From Tilletiopsis washingtonensis (lineage: Eukaryota > Basidiomycota > Exobasidiomycetes > Entylomatales): DNA of 64,000 nt. The stretch is taken from contig NW_020312019.1 in the NCBI RefSeq assembly GCF_003144115.1, positions 231,780-295,779 of the forward strand, given 5' to 3'. Positions 11,101 to 23,031 of the stretch are shown here, piece after piece. A model generated the notes under the pieces. That model ran no database searches, had not been told where the DNA came from, and saw only the letters and a list, made by a program, of their open reading frames with translations. Numbering within the stretch: position 1 is the first letter of the stretch; each line of letters opens with the position of its first letter. The position numbers and the translations under genes were made by a program.

Positions 11101-12999
11101 CCGCTCGACGGCGCGCACATCGACGGTGACGAGGTTGCACGGGATGGGCTCGGAAAGCGGCACCTCCTTGCCGGGCGCGCGCGCCTCGAAGTGGCGCTGC
11201 AGCGGCGGCACATCGTCCGACAGCGGTCCAATGCCCAGACGCGAGCCGAGCTTGATGCGCAGCGGCTTGCCGGCCTGGTTCTTGGGCAGGTCATCCATGT
11301 ACACGGCTGCAAACGGCCACTTGGACGGGTGCAGATGCGAGCGCAGCAGGTTCTGTAGCTCGGCGAGACCGATGCGCGGCTGGTTCGGCACGGGCACGAT
11401 CACGACGCCGATCGTCTCCTGCAGCACCGTGTGCTCGATCGAGAAGGCGAGCGTCTGCTTGACGCGGTCCTTGCACGCCTGCGTGATCGCCTCCTCTACC
11501 TCGAACGGCGAGACAACCTCGCCGCCCTTGTTGATGATCTCCTTCGAGCGACCCGTGATGTACAGGTAGCCGTCGGCATCCTTGTGGCCCATGTCGCCTG
11601 AGTCGAACCAGCCCTCGCTGGAGAATGCCGACGTGTCGAGCGCGTCGAACGGGTCCGGCGACGTCTCGTAGCCCGAGAACGTCGGCAGGCCGCGCACAGA
11701 CACGGCGCCAGTCTGTCCCACGGGCAGCTCGCGCTCACGGTCGAACGGATCGCGAATGGAGAGACCCGGGCCGCACGCGACACCGGAGCAGCCAGGCCGG
11801 TCGAGCTGGTAGTCGACCGGCGGCGAGGCGATCGGCATGCACTCAGTCATGCCGTACGATGGCAGCACGGCGGCGCCGCCAAACGTCTCCTTGAGCTGGA
11901 TGGCGAGCGACGGCAGCAGGCCACCGGCGGCGTTCGCGATCATGCGGATCTTCAGGTCGCGCGACGGCTGAACGCCCTCCGGACGCGACGCGAGGATGGC
12001 GTGGTGCATCGTCGGCGCGGAGTAGTACCTGCGAAGGAAAGTCAGCGCTGTACGTGGCCGACACTGCACCGCGGAACTCACCAGGTGGCGCCAAGCTGCT
12101 TGGCAAGCGTCCACCACATGTTCGCGTCGAAGCCGGCGCACATGATGGCGCTGCCGCCCGAGAAGAGCGGCGACCAGAGGTTGCGCACAATGCCGCCGAC
12201 GTGGAAGAGCGGCATCATGTTCATGTTGACGCTCTCGGGGCGCAGGTCCCAGCTCTGCACGACACAGCAGGTGCCCACGATGAGATGCCGAAGCGAGTAC
12301 GGCACGACCTTCTTCTTGCCGCTGGTGCCACTGGTGTGCAGCACGAGACTCTGGTGCTCGAGGCCGTGGAGCTGCGACGGCTGGCGCCCGGCGCGCGACA
12401 TGCTCGCCTCGCGCGCGAGCGTCGACATGTCGAACAGGCCCGCCGGGCCGACGCCGCGGTTCTCCACAAAGATGACCTCCATGCCCTCCTCCTCGTACAG
12501 CGCCTGCACCTCGAGACGGTCGGCGGCATCGCGCGTCGTGACAATGGCCTTGGCGCGCAGCCGCACCGCGTCGTCGCGGAGCTCGCCCGCCGTGCAGCTG
12601 GCGTTAATCGGTGCGCACGTGTGGTACGCAGCAACGGACATGAGCGCCAGCGCGTTCTCGGCGCCGGTCGGCAGAGCTGAGGGACATAATGAGCGGAACG
12701 CTCGTAACGCACCGCGGCCGGCGCGACTCACCCATCATGACGCGATCATTGGGGCCCAGCGGCTGGCGCGAGTACGGCAGCGAGAAGCCGGCGATGAAGC
12801 GCTTGATGTCGCGGTGCAGCAGCGGCTGCCGATTCAGATCCGGGCTCCACAGCGCCGGCGCGGGCGTGTTGCAGATGACATCGAGCAGCGTGCGGATGCG
12901 GCCATTGTCAGTGACGTGCCGCGCGATGTGGTCACCGAGCGAGACGCCGCGTTCCGGCGGCGGCAGGCCGTACAGGAACGAGAGCGGAAAGTCGGACAT
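8143..12999 (-). CDS. NRPS-like adenylation-carrier-membrane/hexapeptide synthetase (Pls-type architecture)
   Basis: A 1582-residue protein from three exons (12999-12732, 12676-12082, 12028-8143). The order is an AMP-forming adenylation domain (about 20-620), a phosphopantetheine carrier (about 685-755) and a very long C-terminal region (about 815-1560). Adenylation motifs seen: TSGTSGKKK near 203, SYGMTEC near 346, SGDMGHKDADGYLYITGRSK near 430-450, and the A10 lysine in KNQAGKPLRIKLG near 538. The carrier has the GGNS attachment site near 716. The C-terminal part alternates about six hydrophobic segments with three blocks of hexapeptide-like left-handed helix repeats, as in the terminal domain of bacterial epsilon-polylysine synthetase (Pls) and related NRPS-like proteins. 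The substrate cannot be read by eye; the adenylation domain looks closer to Pcs60/acyl-CoA-ligase types than to classical amino-acid NRPS domains. No condensation, reductase or thioesterase domain is present. The gene stands alone, with no cluster partners on either side. Confidence 0.85.
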
Positions 13000-15527
13000 G
13001 GCGCCGGCGGAGCACGAGCGTGCGAGATGCACAGGCTCGCTAGGTCAGGGCAGGAGTACGGGGCGGAGGGAGCTGGGAGGAGAGGGTGTGCGGTGGCGCG
13101 GCGGTGTCCAACAACACTGCTGAGGCGACACGGGCTAGCGACGCGCGAAAGACAGGAGGGTATGCCGGTGCGAGCACGAGAGCGTGAGCGACAGGCTCTG
13201 TGAAAGCGCTGAGCAAGGAGAGCGAGAGAAAGAGCGTCGAGCGCTCGCGGCGCAGGTGGCTCGCGAGGAGGCGGATGCGAGCGGGGCGGAGAAGGAGCGG
13301 GCGCGCGGCAGAGGCGGGCCTGGCGCTTGCTCGAGTAGCCAGCAGGGAGCGGGCTGAGAGCGAAGAGAGAGCGCGGCCTGAGGAGACGTCGAGGTGCGAG
13401 GCAGCACCGGCGAGGGAGAGGCGGATGGGTGAGGACGAGAGAGGGTCTGCTAGGACGCAAGGCAAGCGGAAGGGAAGGGCGCTGAGAGGCGCGCGCGGCG
13501 CCGCTGCTGCCGCGCGCGTGTTACCGCCGCGCGAGGCGCAGACGGCGCGCCTGCCGCGGCGGCGGCCTGGCGCGGCACGGCACGGCATCGGCATCAGCAG
13601 CGGGCGCAGGCCAAGAGGGGCTCGCAGGCACACGGCCAAGACTGACAAGGTGTAGAGCGTGCGGCGCGGGCGGTGCAGGCGCCGGCGCGCAGGCGGCGCG
13701 CCGCGCAGGGGTCGCGGCGGGCCTGCGGCGCCACGCCTGAGCCGAGAAATTTCGGCCCGAGGCACTCGCCCTGCAGGCCTTCTCCGTCGAAGCCGCCGCG
13801 GCTCGCCAACGGCAGCAGGCAGGCGGGCGAGTGCCGGCCCAGCGGCAGGCCGCCCCGTGCGTGCGTGCTGCAGCACCGCTGGACATCGCGCCGCCGGCGT
13901 GCAGCGCACAAACTGCGGCGCGCTGCTGTCGTGAGCGGCGCTCCTCCTCTCTGCTCGGGCTGTCAGCGGACGCAGGTTCCAGCAGTCGTCTGCCGATGCT
14001 GCAGCTGCGGCTGTCGCTACGCGCTATAGGAGTGCGGATGCTGCGATGGATGCCTCAGGTCGCAGCGAGGCGCACGCAGAGGAATCCCGCCGGAGGGAGC
14101 GCCGCAGCGCAGCCTCTCCCGCCGCGGCCGCGCCTGCACCCGTGCCGCCACAGCGCTCCTGCGCTGCGTGCCTTGTCCTCCCGTGCCCGCGCGCGACAGC
14201 CGAGGGCCAAACCGAAAGGCGCACAGGGGCTCAAGCTCCGCTCCCGAGAGCATCACTCTTGCGCCGACGCCGCCTCGACATGCGAGCTGTCGAACGCCAT
14301 CGCGCCGCGAAGGCGGCTGCAGCAGCGATCAGCGTTCCTGGAGGCCGCCGAGCCGTCGTCAGCTTCCGTCCTGCTCTGCGCCGCGCAGGTCGCCGGCGTG
14401 CCATGCGCAGAGTGCCATGCCATGGGCGGTGGAGGCCTGAGCTCGGCTGACGGCCAGCCAGTCGTCTCGCACCCGCTTTGTCGCAAGCCCTCCGTGAAGC
14501 TTCGCCTTGTCAGCGCGGAGTGCATGCTACACCAGCTCGACGTGAGAAGTGTGCTCTCCTGGGCGTTGACGAGCGAACAGGTACTAGCCAGAGGCTGGCG
14601 CGCGCTAGCTGCGCCCGTCGATCTTCGAAGGGCGGCGCTGGCTCTTGTCGGACGCAGCACAGCATCAAGCTCGATGGGAGAAGCTGGCTTCATCGCACGC
14701 AGCACGTACGATGTGGCGGCGTTGCGCGAAGGTTGCTCAACGGGTGCTGCCCAGGCCACCGCCTCCGCGTCGTTGACGGCACGCATGAGACGCTGCCACC
14801 CGCCTCGTCCAGCATAGTCGCCGAGGCGTGTCCTCGCCCGTCGGAGCCCGGATGACGACGGGCAGCAGCTCCGTCTGGCCCTCTGCTACGGCCAATACTC
14901 GGCAGCCTAGGTGGCCTGCAAGCAGCCGTTGCCTCCGCTCCAAGCGCAGGGTGCAGCGCTCGTCACGTCCTTGTTGATGCGCGCCGCGTCGCGCAGGAGA
15001 CCTCAGCTCTCAGAAATGCTTGTCTTATTGCCGCATGAGGGGAAGAGAGGCTCCCATTTTGGGCTCAAAATCCGAGTAATTATGTCAGCTACCTGGAACA
15101 GTGTGCATCATCGCAACGAGCTGCAGATGCTCTGCCACGAGTCTCTGTTCTGCGCGGGGCGCGCTGTGTCTGCAGCTTTCGTTCATCGCCCAACAGGGCC
15201 AGCGCTGACGTGATGGCGCTTTCTCATCTAGCCTCCGAATACGTTGCGCAGTCCGTCTGCTAGCAAAGAGGTCCATCAGTCCACCACAGACACCAGGCCC
15301 GAGAGCATCAGCCCAGCTGACTTTGTCACCGCAAGCGGCCGGCAGCCCGCGCGCGCTCGGCCGCTCCGAAGCCGTTGGCCGCTGCCAATGCGCCCGATTC
15401 CGGCGCCGAGCCACGCCAGAAGCCCTCCGAGATGCATCCGGTACCGCTGCTCAGCGTGCAGAGTCAATCGCCTCGGCATCGGAGCTGAATGCGCTATAGA
15501 TTATGCAAGCAGCTGTCTAGACGGTGC
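13000..15527. other. 2.5-kb gene-free region upstream of the NRPS-like gene
   Basis: All frames give Arg/Ala/Cys-rich, non-conserved translations with no splice-joinable family match on either strand. The segment from about 15000 to 15130 is clearly richer in A and T than its surroundings. I looked for tRNA B-box-like sequence, spliceosomal RNA 5' ends and Sm sites and saw none. It probably contains the promoter and leader of the minus-strand NRPS-like gene and the 3' end of the importin gene. Confidence 0.5.
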
Positions 15528-18500
15528 TCAAGCCGCCAGCGCTGAGCGCAGAATGTCCTGCTCGCCGGCGCTGAGGTACGGAGCCAGGCGGCTGGCAGCG
15601 TCTGGCCGTTGGCTTTGCGCCTTGAGCACACGTGTGAGGTACGCCTGGAGCGGGGAACGGTCAGATGGAGCACAGCGGCGAGAAACGCATCTTCGCTGCT
15701 CACCTTCTCGTCCATGTTGTACACCTCATCGTTGGCCAGGTCGGCGTCCTCCGCGGCGGCGAGGTCGTCGAGGCCGTCCGTCAGGCCGCCCATGCCCAAG
15801 CCGCCCGGACCCAGAAGGTCTGCGAAGGAGTGTGAGCGCTGCGAAACTGCAGACCTAGCCTCGAGACGCACCGGACAAGAAGTCATCCCCACCCTTGGGG
15901 CCATCTTGGCCTTCCTCGTCATCCCACTCGCCGTCCTGATGCATGGGAGGCGTCAGCTGGGCGCAGCGTGAGGTTCTAGTTGCACGCACATCGTCATCGG
16001 TATCCGGGGTTCTTGCGCCGTCCGCCAGCTCGTCAGCACTTGGTCCCGGCGGCCCACGCCGCGCAGTCTGCCAGCTATTGACCAGAAGCTTGAGGATCTT
16101 CGCCGGCAGAGGCACCTGCGTGTAGCGGTGCGGGACTGTCGATGTGTCAGACGACGTCGAGTGCGTGCTGGCGCGTCGGAGCGACTCACTGGTCTTGGCT
16201 CGCGAGCGCGTGCGAATCACTGCAAGCGACAACATCAGCGAAGGACACTCGGACCGGGCGGCGGGTGTCGCGCACCGTTGACGTCGTCGGGCAGCATGTC
16301 GCCTTGCACCATCACGTTGTCAAGAGAAGGCCGAGCGGCTTCGAGCAGATGCGAGAGAGCAACGGTGCTGTCAGAGCAACATCAGTGAGCTGCACGAGCA
16401 CGTGGAAGCGCAGGCCTGACTCACCTCACGCGCTCTGCCCAGAAGCCTGAGATCGTCTCGGCAGTCTCTACCCACTTGCGGGCCAGGACCTCCAGCCCAG
16501 ACGCAGTCTGGACCCCCTCGGAGGCGGGCAATGTGACCTGCAGGCCCTCCAGCAGCTCGATCACGACGGTCGACTGCTCGAGCATCAGGTACGCGAACGG
16601 CAGAATGAGAGACTGGAAGGGCGTCAGAGCACTGTGGTGCGCGCCAGGCTGCTCAACGCTCACCTGGGCGAACGTCGATGTCTTGACGGTAGCAAGGCGA
16701 TTGAGCAGCGCGCGCAGCAGATCAGGCAGCACGGACTGAATCGCATGCGGACCCTTGCGCAGGAGCGCTATCAAGAGGTCGCCTACCGCGAAGCCGCCGC
16801 TCTCCAGCTCGTCTGTTGGGTCGAGCAGACGTCCAGTGATCGCCAGAAGGCACGACATCGCGGGCGTGCCGTCGGCAGCCGTCCTACGAGCAGACGATCA
16901 GCGATGAAAGCACGGTGCCGACTGAGCGACGCACCATTGCAAAGTCTGCTCTGGCGCTTTCCGAACGAGCGAGGTCAAGCAGGCCACGCCGCTCTGCGTG
17001 ACAGTGCTCAGCAGGATGTCTTGTGCAGCGCGCCGGATAGCTCACCTGCAGCATGCTACGGTCGTCGCTCTTCATGACTAGCGTAACGAGCGCGCCCATC
17101 GTCAGGCTTGTCGCATCGACGGCAGCAAGGGTCTCAGCGGAGGAACCACGCAGCAGCGCGGCCACCAGGTCAACAGCGCCCGAGGCAAGCGTGTCGTCCA
17201 CGTCATCGCGCGACAAGACCTCGATCAGGGTGCTGAGGCCGCGATGTGCCACGGCTGCGGCATGAGCTGCCGACTTGCTGCCAGCAAGCGCCTCGAGCAG
17301 ATCATCGACGACCATTAGCAGCATGTGGTCTGCGAGCGACTCGCGTCAGAGACAAGGCAGCTCAGAATCGGTGCGACACGTACTGTTCGGCTCTCTGCTC
17401 CAGGCTTGCAGTGTCGCTGCGATGATCTCGGCGAAGACGCCGGCGGGGACCGTATCAGGGCCTGCTGCCTGGCTCTCATTCGCCACGAGCTGTAGCGTCT
17501 CCACGATAAGCATGAGCGTCGATGCACTTGCGACGGCGAGCAGTGGTCCCAGGCGTGCGATGATGCGAGCTGCAGTCGCGGGAACCTGCGCAGCGTCGAT
17601 GTGCCGGTAGAAGCTGGGCACTGGCGTCAGCGCGTAGCGAACGCAGTGGCTGAGCAGGAACTCCTCACTTCTTGACGCATCGCACGGCCGAGAGCTTGAT
17701 GACCACATCGCCCTCGGAGCCAGAGTGCGACTCGTCCTCGATTGCAAGCACTGCCGAAGTGAGCATCTGGTGCGCCAGCTGCGGCGGTAGAGCCGCGGCG
17801 TACTGCGAAGCGAATACGAAGCACCGTCCGAGAAGGAATGGCTCGGCTGTGTGTGACTCAAGTGAGCGTCGACACTACAGCGTCTGACGAGGGACTCACA
17901 GTTCGAGGCCATGTGCGGCGCCACGAGCTGGGCAAATACGCCGCCCAGGTCGAAGGTGGCGGACGTCTGCATGGCGAGCTGTTCCTGCACGGCCTCGGAC
18001 ACTCCACCCAACAGAGCGAGCGCAGCCTCTTCCTCCTTCCAGGCATCGCTGTTGCCCGCTGACCGCAGGGCAGCCGCATCGCTGCTCGCCTTGGCTGCGA
18101 CTTGTCCGAGCCCGTTCAACACCGGCTCGGAGAATGTCTCGAGCAGCTCGTTGAGCACGTCAGCCGCGACGCCGCGCAGAGTGAAGCCCACGCCTTCGTC
18201 GTCGTCCGCTGCATCGACAAAGGCGCCAGCGTCTGCCATCCACTCCTCCTCGTCATCCCGCGTCATGCGCGCAAAGACGCGCAGCGAGTCGAGGAGCGAG
18301 GTCAAGGGCGCCTGATCGGAGGCCGCAGCAGCACGTGCGAGCAGCGCCTCGCGCGCCTGCGGTGACCGCAGAACAGTCGAGATGAAGTCGAGCACTGTCG
18401 AGGCGAGGCGGGGCACCGTCGTCCACACGTCACGATCGCCGTCTGGCGCGTCGGGAACGGCAGGTCCGTCATCCGCTGATGCAACGTAGAGAACACTGAA

Positions 18501-19550
18501 GGCCTGGCGCAGCGCCGTCAAGTCCGAGAGTGCAGCCCGGACGAGCGTGCTGACGTGCGGCTTGAAGTGCGACCTGAAGTGGTTCGCCATTTTGAGGGTC
18601 TGTCGCAGCCTTGTCCATGAGTCAACCGGTGTCGTGCAGCCTCAGCACGTACACGCACCTTCCATGCCTCGCTCCGCAGGCCCAGATCCTCCCAGAAGGC
18701 CTCGTTGCTCTGCAGCGGCTGCGACACTATCCGCTCCAGCGCATCGAGCCACTGCGGCAGCGTGTCCGCCGTCGCCTGCTTGGCAGCCTCTGGGTATGAC
18801 TCCCGCACCATGAACAACGTCTCGAGCATATGTCGGAAGACGGTCAGCGCTCGGGCGCGCACAGCAGGCGGATAGCGCTGGAGTGAGCTAGCGTGAGCCT
18901 TCTGCTACGTAGTAAGGCTTGCCGGAGGAAGCCAGGAGCTCGTGCTCCCTCCGCTGACGACAGTGCCTGCCTATGCGCAGCACACTCACCGCTGTGTCTG
19001 CCAGCACCTTTTCCAGACTCGGCAGCAGCTCGCGACTAGCGCCCATGATCTGTGTCTCGTCCAGCTCGCCGCCGACGAAGTCCGCCAGGAAGCACATGGC
19101 GCCGTGCGTGGCATCAGAGCCGCCCTGCTCCAGGAGCTGCCTGATCGACGGCAGCAGCTCAGGAAAGTCGTCTGGCCAGTCCGGCGCCGAGGCAGAGCTG
19201 AGTGCATAGGCAGCCGCCAGCCGCAGAGCTCGCTCGGGCAGCGTGAGGGCCTGCAGCAGCTGTGCGCGCACCGGCGGCTTGGCGGCAGCGTCGAGCGGCG
19301 CATTGCTGGGCGGCAGGCCGACGAACGTCTGGTGGTACGGCGACCAGCGCTCGTTGATCCACTTGCGCAGCGAGAGCGCCGCTGCCTGGCGCAGGTGCAG
19401 CGGGTACGCGGCGCTGAGGAGCAAGCTGCTGAGTGCGTGGCCGCAGGCGGGCGTCGCGTGCAGGGCGGCAAGGTGCGCCTCGGCCTCGCCGCGCGAGGCT
19501 GCGTCCGCCGAGAGCGTGGCCGCGAAGACGTGGGCGAGCTCCTGCTCCAT
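15528..19550 (-). CDS. KAP114: Importin-9/Kap114-type karyopherin beta
   Basis: A 1067-residue nuclear import receptor built from 15 exons: 19550-18990, 18877-18659, 18599-17900, 17846-17669, 17613-17384, 17329-17046, 16993-16935, 16883-16664, 16612-16425, 16367-16276, 16219-16190, 16135-15990, 15935-15872, 15819-15704, 15644-15528. The N-terminus has the importin-beta signature (HLRQAAALSLRKWINERW near 55-72). The rest is helical HEAT-repeat sequence. An acidic loop (DADDDEGVGF) precedes the middle, and a Gly/Asp-rich acidic segment lies near the end, as in Kap114 and importin-9, which import TBP, histones and ribosomal proteins. RTRSRAKT-IPHRYTQVPLP joins cleanly across a 30-nt exon. Most joins are supported by frame closure. 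The acceptor of exon 13 has a nearby alternative at 15957. Confidence 0.88.
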
Positions 19551-19869
19551 GATGATGTGCAGCAGGGTGACTGAACGCAGAGGCGCGTAGGAGAGGGAGA
19601 GGTCGTGGCGGAAAGGGATGCGTCGCGGCATCGGCGAAAGTGTTGCTCTCTCGCCTCGCGGCCGGGCCGCCGCTTCTTCTCATGCGCGCGCGCTTAACGC
19701 GACGCGTATAGTGCCGCACGCTGCCGCTGCCGAGTCGTGAGGGGTCAGTGGCATTGCGCGGTGATGAGGGAGTGTACAAGTGGAGGGTAGTGGTACAGAA
19801 TGGGGAGAGAAGCAATCCGTGGGCCAGGTGATAAGAAATGAATCAGCGGACGGAGGAGAATGGCGGACC
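19551..19869. other. Importin promoter and DCAF11 3' region
   Basis: A 319-bp gap between two minus-strand genes. It holds one ACGCGT hexamer at 19700-19705, about 150 bp upstream of the importin start. No coding sequence was seen. Confidence 0.45.
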
Positions 19870-22532
19870 TCATCTCGCCGACGCAGCGAGACGCGTGGCC
19901 TCGAGGGCGTCCTCGAAGTTGAGGCCGTTGACGCCCCACGCCTTCCACTCGTGCTTGGCGATGCCTGGAGCGGGGCAGAATCAGCGCTGCTGAGCTGTGT
20001 CGAGCACACACGCGCAACTCACTGCCGCCGGTCGGCTCCCAGCTCGTTGACATCAGACTCGGCTCGCTCGAGTGCCAGCTGACGTCGCGCACCGTCGAGC
20101 CCGCCGGGCCACGGCCGTAGCCCATGTAGCGGCGGCCCTGCGCCGAGCGCTGGCCGGCGCTAGCTTCCTCGCGAACAGAGTTCACGGGCGCCGACGGGTC
20201 CGCCGCCAGCGGGCCGTTGCCGCCGGCAGCGCTCGAGCCAGGCTCGTACATCGGCGTCGTCTTGTTGCGGTCCAGGATCTGCACGACGCGGCCATCGAGC
20301 GACCAGATCTAGATGCAGTGTGGTCAGCACTGGCGCATGTAGAGATCACCTGGCGCATGCTCACGTGGATGCGTCCGTCGGCACTGCCGGAGTAGATGTA
20401 CTGCTGGCCCGTCGTGGCCGCAGGGCTGAAGTGGCAGCGGATGAGGGTCTGCAGCACGGCGTGCCCGCGGTACGTCATGACGGAGCAGTCGTTGGGCCGC
20501 TGCTGGAAGCGCGGCTTGCGGTACGTGGCGTTGCGGTAGTCCCAGTGGGTCAGGCCCACGTCCATGCGGTTCGTCGGGTCGCGCTCAAAGTCCGAGCTGC
20601 TGACGAGGCTGCGCAGGTCCCACAGCTTGACGCTCTGGTCCTTGGCGTTGGAGATGCAGTAGCGGCCGTCGCCCTTTGGACTGACGTACGTCACGCCCTC
20701 GGTGTGTCCTGGCAGCACGCCCGCCGGCTTGCCGCCCGACAGCGAGCGACGATCCCACACCTTGACGAAGCTGTCGTCGCTGCCAGACAGCAGCACGTTG
20801 CTGCTGCCTGCATCGGCGAACGCCACGGCGTTCACGTCGTCGTGGTGCCCCTGAATGCGCAGCACCCGCTTGCGTGCCTCGACGTCGAACACGCTGATAG
20901 TGCCCTGATTGGCACCGGCGACAATCTCGCGCGAGTCGCCGCTGAAGCGGATGCTCCAGATCTGTGGGCAGGCAGAAGGCATTAGCTAGGCGACTTGCCG
21001 CCGCGCCGAGCTGGACGGCGCACGCACCGCCTGACGCGAATGGTACCTCACCCCACTGTCGTCAGAGCCGCCGCTGAAGTCTAGCAGCACCTGCCGGTCG
21101 TTGGCGCCGCCGTCGGCGTCTGTGCGCGTCGGCACGAGATAGACGTAGGGCGTGATCGAGCTGTAGATCATCCACTGCGAGCCGAGCATCAGCAAGCGCG
21201 CATCATACGAGCATGCGCGGCGCTCACCTGATTGTCGGGCGAGAGATGCGCGTCGGTAATAGTCCACTGTCCCTGCCGCCCATTGATCGTCTTGATGACC
21301 TTGAGGCTCGTCTCGTGCGTCTCCTCGCTGTTGCGGAAACGCATGCGCCCGCCGCCGCCCTGCGTGTGCATCTTGGCGTGCCGGTGCGGCGTCACGGTCG
21401 TGTCGTAGATGTGCACCTTGAAGTCTTGGTCGCACGTGTAGAAGAACGACGAGTCGTCGCTGTACTGGCCGCAGTAGACGCGGGCGGGGTAGCGCGCCAC
21501 CTCGGTGCCGTTGGTATTGGGCACGTAGCGCTGCACGCTCATGCATCAGCGAGGCCTCCCAGCAGCTTCCGCGTCTGACTCACCTTGAACTCTGCCTTGG
21601 ACACGACGCGCTGCCGGCTGGCGCGGTCCATGATGCGGGTGGCGGCATTCTTGGAGCGCTCAAAGGCACTGCAGCGCGCGTCTGGCAGCTCCGGCAGCTC
21701 GTCTGGCCGTCCAAAGTCACCCCCGCGACGCAGCTCCTGTCCTGCCTGGATCGGCTTGAGGCATGGGTCCCAGAAGCCCTCGAGAGGAGAGCGCGAGCTG
21801 CTGCCGCCATAGCCATAATCGTCATCGTCGTCCTCATCCTCCTCCTCCTCTTGGTAGCGGCCGCCGCGCATGGCTGTCGTGAGCAGCCGCAGCAGGCCGT
21901 TGGCGCCGAGTGAAGCCAGGTGCGCACGTGCACGGCCATTTGGCCCGCTCTCGTCGACCGTGCCGCCTGTTCGTCGTGTGTGGAGCACAGAGAGCAGCTC
22001 TGTCGCCATGCGTGAGCGAAGAGGTGGCGGGCGGGCAATGGTGCGACTCACCGTCCAGTGTGATTGTGTGCGTCTCGCCCGCCTCCTGCTCGGCATCGCC
22101 AGCACCTTCGCCGTCATCCTCAATCATCTCCTCATCACCGTCGAGGAAGATCTCGTCGCTGTCCTCGTCCTCGTCCTCGTCCTCGTCCTCCTCCTCTGAT
22201 GACGAGAGCTCGTCGTCGTCTGCGTCCATCAATCCGAGCGGATCGACGACGAGCGGCCCGTCCTCGTCGCCATCACTGTTCAGCGAGTGTGAGCACGGAC
22301 AGCTTGCACCGGCATACACGGCCGCAGCAGCTCACGCAGGCAGATACTCGCTCCCGCTCTCCGACTCGTCGTCGTCGCTGCCCTCCACTTCGCGCTCGAG
22401 GGCGTCGAGCTCCGCGGCCATGGCCTCGAGGGCGACGTTGTGTGCGCGGCGCTCGCTCGAGTCGCTGTCGCTGGGCGAGCCGGCATCGGAGGAGGCCTCT
22501 TGCCAGAAGCCGCTGCCCGAGTCGGAGCTCAT
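19870..22532 (-). CDS. DCAF11-like WD40 protein (putative CUL4-DDB1 substrate receptor)
   Basis: A 735-residue protein from eight exons: 22532-22336, 22275-22052, 21966-21584, 21530-21228, 21174-21052, 20961-20365, 20308-20023, 19964-19870. The first ~130 residues are Ser/Asp/Glu-rich, including long acidic runs. A basic linker follows, then about seven WD40 repeats from about 290 to the end (for example VKVWDRRSL, VKLWDLRSL, GHHDDVNAVAF). The segment CSVMTYRGHAVLQTLIRCHF, with QQYIYSGSADGRI after it, is characteristic of DCAF11/WDR23 and plant LEC14B. Animal WDR23 is a substrate receptor of the CUL4-DDB1 ubiquitin ligase that limits Nrf2-type stress responses. The fungal substrate is unknown. 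The C-terminus GIAKHEWKAWGVNGLNFED is expected for the family. Confidence 0.87.
22159..22200. repeat. Hexanucleotide repeat coding for an acidic tract
   Basis: On the plus strand CCTCGT units are repeated about five times and run into CCTCCT units. Read on the minus strand they encode the Glu-Asp run of the DCAF11-like protein. Slippage of this repeat would change the length of the acidic tract without a frameshift. Confidence 0.75.
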
Positions 22533-23031
22533 GGTGCGGCGCGCGGTCGGAGAGGTGCGAGAGGGGTGAGGTGGAGGGTGCGCGGCACGGATCGGTGGCG
22601 TGAGCGCGACACAGCGCGGTGGGGCGCGGTGAGTGCGGAGGTGCGCTGAGAAGGGTGTGCCTTGTGAGAGCTGTCGCTGTCGTCGTCGTCGTCGTCGAGC
22701 GGCCGAGATGGAGCTGGGGGCGGGAAGCAGGGCCGTGAGCGTCGAGCGAGGCGGCCCCGATCAGTCAGCGGCCAGGGACCAGGCGAGTCCCCGCGCCGCT
22801 AGCCCGGCCAGGCACTGGAGCAGTGTCCGCGGCGCTGCCGCCGTGAGCTGATGCCGCCCGTGCGAGAGCGCAGTGTCCGCGGCGTCCGCGGGATGCCGCT
22901 CAGGCGCCGAGGCGTCTTCTCGCCCAAACGCGAGAGCTCGCGCCTCTCGGGTGACTCGGGTAAAGTTGGGCGTCCAAGGTGCCTTTCCCTCCACCACACC
23001 ACCGGCTGCTGCACACACCTCGCCAGCAAGC
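22533..23031. promoter_or_regulatory. Shared upstream region of DCAF11-like gene and AspRS
   Basis: 499 bp between divergent start codons. It contains a short CGT trinucleotide run near 22681-22697. No specific factor site was assigned. Confidence 0.45.

Noticed and set aside
8131-11358. Plus-strand open frame of 1075 codons over the NRPS-like gene
   Set aside because: It is the antisense of a clear coding exon. High GC at third positions removes stops on the opposite strand. Its translation is Arg/Val/Asp/Ala-rich with no family match.
13040-14817. Several 100-330-codon frames on both strands upstream of the NRPS-like gene
   Set aside because: No homology-like pattern, and no splice-consistent extension into a known family.
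15020-15130. A/T-richer stretch as a possible snRNA or tRNA gene
   Set aside because: No Sm site, no recognisable spliceosomal RNA 5' end and no tRNA B box could be seen.
19700-19705. ACGCGT upstream of the importin gene
   Set aside because: Importin-9 is not a typical G1/S gene and a single hexamer in 319 bp is within chance, so it is noted but not claimed as functional.
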